A stretch of DNA of 64,000 nucleotides, from NCBI GenBank assembly GCA_019056595.1, contig CP036163.1, forward strand, positions 2,170,001 through 2,234,000. The letters are read 5' to 3'. Source of the stretch: Pectobacterium atrosepticum. GTDB taxonomy: Bacteria; Pseudomonadota; Gammaproteobacteria; Enterobacterales; Enterobacteriaceae. The notes beneath the pieces are model-generated. The model did not search any database. It was given only the letters and a program-made list of their open reading frames with translations, and was not told where the DNA came from. The position numbers and the translations under genes were made by a program. This document shows positions 61,832-64,000 of the stretch, one piece after another (positions within the stretch are counted from its first letter, which is position 1; every line of letters begins with the position of its first letter).

Positions 61832-62924
61832 GGCCTGCCCTCCTTAATCGGACATAGCCGCCGGGTACTGCTGCGATCCATCCTGCTAACTCCAGCTCTA
61901 ATAGCTTAATGACTATCTCTGGCACAGGTTGGCCGGCACGTTCAGCGACAACGTCAACAGGTGTAACCTCATCTCCTACGTTAGCCAACACGTCGGCAAA
62001 TGGCAATTCGCCATCCTCTTCTTCGTTAGAAATAGTTTGCCCGCTTTCCGTTGGTAGCCACTGTAATTCACTCACCAACTGTTCAAGAATATCCTTCGGA
62101 TGTGTAACCAGACTGGCCCCTTGCTGGATTAACCAGTGTGTCCCCTCCGTCATAGGGTTACCGATAGGCCCCGGCAGAGCAAAAACTTCCCGTCCTTGCT
62201 CTAGCGCATAACGCGCGGTAACCAACGACCCACTGCGGATAGATGCTTCAATGACCAGGACACCCAGCCCTAACCCGCTAATGATACGGTTTCTTCTAGG
62301 GAAGTTGGTTGGGAAAGGCGGCATAGCGAGGGGGAATTCTGAGACCAAAGCGCCACCGTCGCCACAAATACGCTCAGCAAGCTTGACGTGGCGCTTGGGG
62401 TAAATATTCCCCAATCCACTTCCCAGCACTGCAATTGTTCTCCCTCCCGAATCCAAAGCGGCACGATGAGCAATACCATCGATGCCAATTGCTAGCCCGC
62501 TTGTCACCGTGAGTTCATTCGCGGCAAGTTCCTGAGCGAAAAAACATCCCCAGCGTTCACCGTAAGCACTGCTACCCCGGCTACCAATAATCGATATTTG
62601 TGGCGATGCCAATAACTCAGGGGAACCAGAGACAAAGAGCAACAGAGGAAAATCACGAATGTTACTCAACAGAAAGGGATAAAGGGCATCTTCGCACGTC
62701 ACGATATGATGATTGGGATGAGACAACCAGTTGAGCGTGTCTTCTAGGATCCTGCGGTCATAGGTACAAAATTGTGCTATTTGAGCATCAGACAGACCTA
62801 ACGCCCCCAACGTCTCGTTATCGAACGTATTTAAACCAATAAGCTTTCTGACAATAGCTCGAAGGCGCCTGACACCCAAGTGCCGCACACCCGTCATGCG
62901 TAGCCAGATTTCCGTTGATAGCAT
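61803..62924 (-). CDS. dprA: DNA-processing protein DprA
   Basis: 373 residues; loads RecA on incoming single-stranded DNA in competent bacteria, role in enterobacteria unclear. Rossmann-type core ([78 protein letters not shown]) and C-terminal winged helix. First of the dprA-smg-tsaC-aroE-yrdB run. Confidence 0.95.
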   Translation of the reverse strand: MLSTEIWLRMTGVRHLGVRRLRAIVRKLIGLNTFDNETLGALGLSDAQIAQFCTYDRRILEDTLNWLSHPNHHIVTCEDALYPFLLSNIRDFPLLLFVSGSPELLASPQISIIGSRGSSAYGERWGCFFAQELAANELTVTSGLAIGIDGIAHRAALDSGGRTIAVLGSGLGNIYPKRHVKLAERICGDGGALVSEFPLAMPPFPTNFPRRNRIISGLGLGVLVIEASIRSGSLVTARYALEQGREVFALPGPIGNPMTEGTHWLIQQGASLVTHPKDILEQLVSELQWLPTESGQTISNEEEDGELPFADVLANVGDEVTPVDVVAERAGQPVPEIVIKLLELELAGWIAAVPGGYVRLRRAGHVRRTHVLV

Positions 62925-63052
62925 CCGCGTCCCTTATGCTGCTCTGTTCTGATAAGTGGTGTAATTAAGTGCTGATGCTGTCAATCGGGGCAGGAAATGT
63001 CTAGAATGGGCACTAAAGCTATCTCACTATTCAGATACAGATCTAAACATAT

Positions 63053-63562
63053 ATGTCAGTTTTGCAGGTATTACATTTTCCAGACGAGCGGCTCCGCATC
63101 ACTGCGCAACCCGTAAAAGAAGTCAATGCAGACATTCAACGTATCGTGGATGATATGTTCGATACCATGTACGAAGAAGAAGGTATTGGCCTAGCCGCGA
63201 CACAAGTGGACATTCATCAGCGCATTATTGTTATTGACGTCTCTGAAGAGCGGGACCAACGACTGGTGCTAATCAATCCCGAGCTGATTGAAAAGAGCGG
63301 CGATACGGGCATCGAAGAAGGTTGTTTGTCGATCCCTGAAACCCGAGCGCTAGTTCCTCGAGCAGAGCATGTGAAAGTGCGCGCATTGGATCGTGAAGGT
63401 AAAGCGTTCGAACTTGAAGCAAGCGAACTGCTTGCCATTTGCATTCAGCATGAAATGGACCACCTGGTTGGGAAATTGTTTATCGATTACCTTTCCCCTC
63501 TGAAACGCCAGCGCATTCGTCAAAAACTGGAAAAGCTGGCTAAGCAAAATAGCCGGACCTGA
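63053..63562 (+). CDS. def: Peptide deformylase
   Basis: Removes the N-formyl group from new proteins. Three motifs: [30 protein letters not shown] with the metal Cys and two His. 169 residues; divergent from dprA, followed by fmt. Confidence 0.97.
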   Translation: MSVLQVLHFPDERLRITAQPVKEVNADIQRIVDDMFDTMYEEEGIGLAATQVDIHQRIIVIDVSEERDQRLVLINPELIEKSGDTGIEEGCLSIPETRALVPRAEHVKVRALDREGKAFELEASELLAICIQHEMDHLVGKLFIDYLSPLKRQRIRQKLEKLAKQNSRT

Positions 63563-63588
63563 TAATTTTCATCCTGACAGGAAGCACC

Positions 63589-64000
63589 GTGTCTGACTCT
63601 TTACGTATCATCTTTGCCGGAACCCCTGATTTTGCAGCACGTCACCTTGACGTGCTTTTATCATCAGGGCATGAGGTCGTTGGCGTTTTCACACAGCCTG
63701 ACCGACCAGCCGGAAGAGGTAACAAGCTCACGCCAAGCCCGGTAAAAGTACTGGCAGAGCAACATAGCATCCCCGTTTTCCAGCCTAAATCTCTGCGACC
63801 AGCAGAAAATCAGGCGATGGTTGAAGCGTTAGATGCCGATGTTATGGTTGTTGTCGCTTACGGATTAATTTTGCCGCAGCCCGTGCTATCCATGCCTCGC
63901 CTTGGCTGTATTAATGTACACGGTTCTCTACTGCCTCTCTGGCGTGGAGCTGCACCGATACAACGTGCATTGTGGGCTGGGGATAGTGAAACGGGCGTGA
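63589..64000 (+). CDS. fmt: Methionyl-tRNA formyltransferase, N-terminal part
   Basis: GTG at 63589 with CAGGAAG upstream, 137 codons to the window edge. [39 protein letters not shown] and [19 protein letters not shown] identify Fmt. In the last motif a Leu replaces the usual Arg (SLLPRWRG). Pairs with def in start-Met processing. Confidence 0.96.
   Translation, partial: MSDSLRIIFAGTPDFAARHLDVLLSSGHEVVGVFTQPDRPAGRGNKLTPSPVKVLAEQHSIPVFQPKSLRPAENQAMVEALDADVMVVVAYGLILPQPVLSMPRLGCINVHGSLLPLWRGAAPIQRALWAGDSETGV

Overview
The window looks like chromosomal DNA of a soft-rot enterobacterium, most likely Pectobacterium. This is inferred from gene order and protein similarity; no search was run. Several blocks keep the classical enterobacterial order: orn / rsgA-psd-mscM / epmA / frdABCD / blc / ecnB / efp / epmB / DUF4156 lipoprotein; pgi / lysC / yjbB; metH / iclR / aceBAK / metA; and rrn / yrdA-yrdB-aroE-tsaC-smg-dprA / def-fmt. 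Between and beside them lie accessory genes typical of plant-associated enterobacteria.

Layout. 1-16.5 kb is accessory: the start of a large secreted protein, a 2-hydroxyacid dehydrogenase, a DUF6138-type protein, a zinc alcohol dehydrogenase, a LysE exporter with a LysR regulator and an MFS pump, an SsuABC/NMT1-type ABC transporter, a HAD phosphatase with an MFS pump, and an ArsR / alpha-beta hydrolase / DMSP-lyase-like cupin cluster. 16.3-33.8 kb is conserved core: two tRNA-Gly genes, orn, rsgA, psd, mscM, the EF-P beta-lysylation set (epmA, efp, epmB), fumarate reductase, blc, ecnB and pgi. 34-43 kb carries a lysine riboswitch with lysC, yjbB, a DASS anion transporter, and a siderophore receptor with its AraC-type regulator and Fur-like sites. 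43-54.3 kb carries metH, iclR, aceK/aceA/aceB (glyoxylate shunt) and metA with four tandem Met boxes. 54.7-58.4 kb is an rRNA operon on the minus strand. 58.6-64 kb is the yrdA to fmt housekeeping cluster.

The most unusual observations are these. (1) The rRNA operon has intact promoters, boxA, spacer tRNAs, 5S and terminator, but the 16S gene is only about 394 nt and the 23S gene about 2,194 nt. Three internal gaps remove most of 16S, the sarcin-ricin loop region of 23S, and a 5' segment of 23S that includes the L11-binding region. This is either a dead rRNA operon or an assembly collapse. (2) Three dispersed intergenic elements of about 250 bp (35.7, 43.0 and 48.1 kb) share several hairpins whose stems are kept by compensatory base changes, which points to selection on structure. 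(3) yrdD and tsaC form one continuous reading frame. (4) A DddL/DddQ-like cupin sits beside an alpha/beta hydrolase and an ArsR-type regulator.

How genes cooperate: epmA, epmB and efp make beta-lysylated EF-P; frdABCD is the anaerobic fumarate reductase with an FNR-type promoter candidate; iclR faces the convergent aceBAK operon and both promoters carry IclR-like boxes; metA and metH are the first and last dedicated steps of methionine synthesis and lysC feeds the aspartate family; aroE, tsaC, dprA, def and fmt serve shikimate synthesis, tRNA modification, DNA processing and translation start/N-terminal processing.
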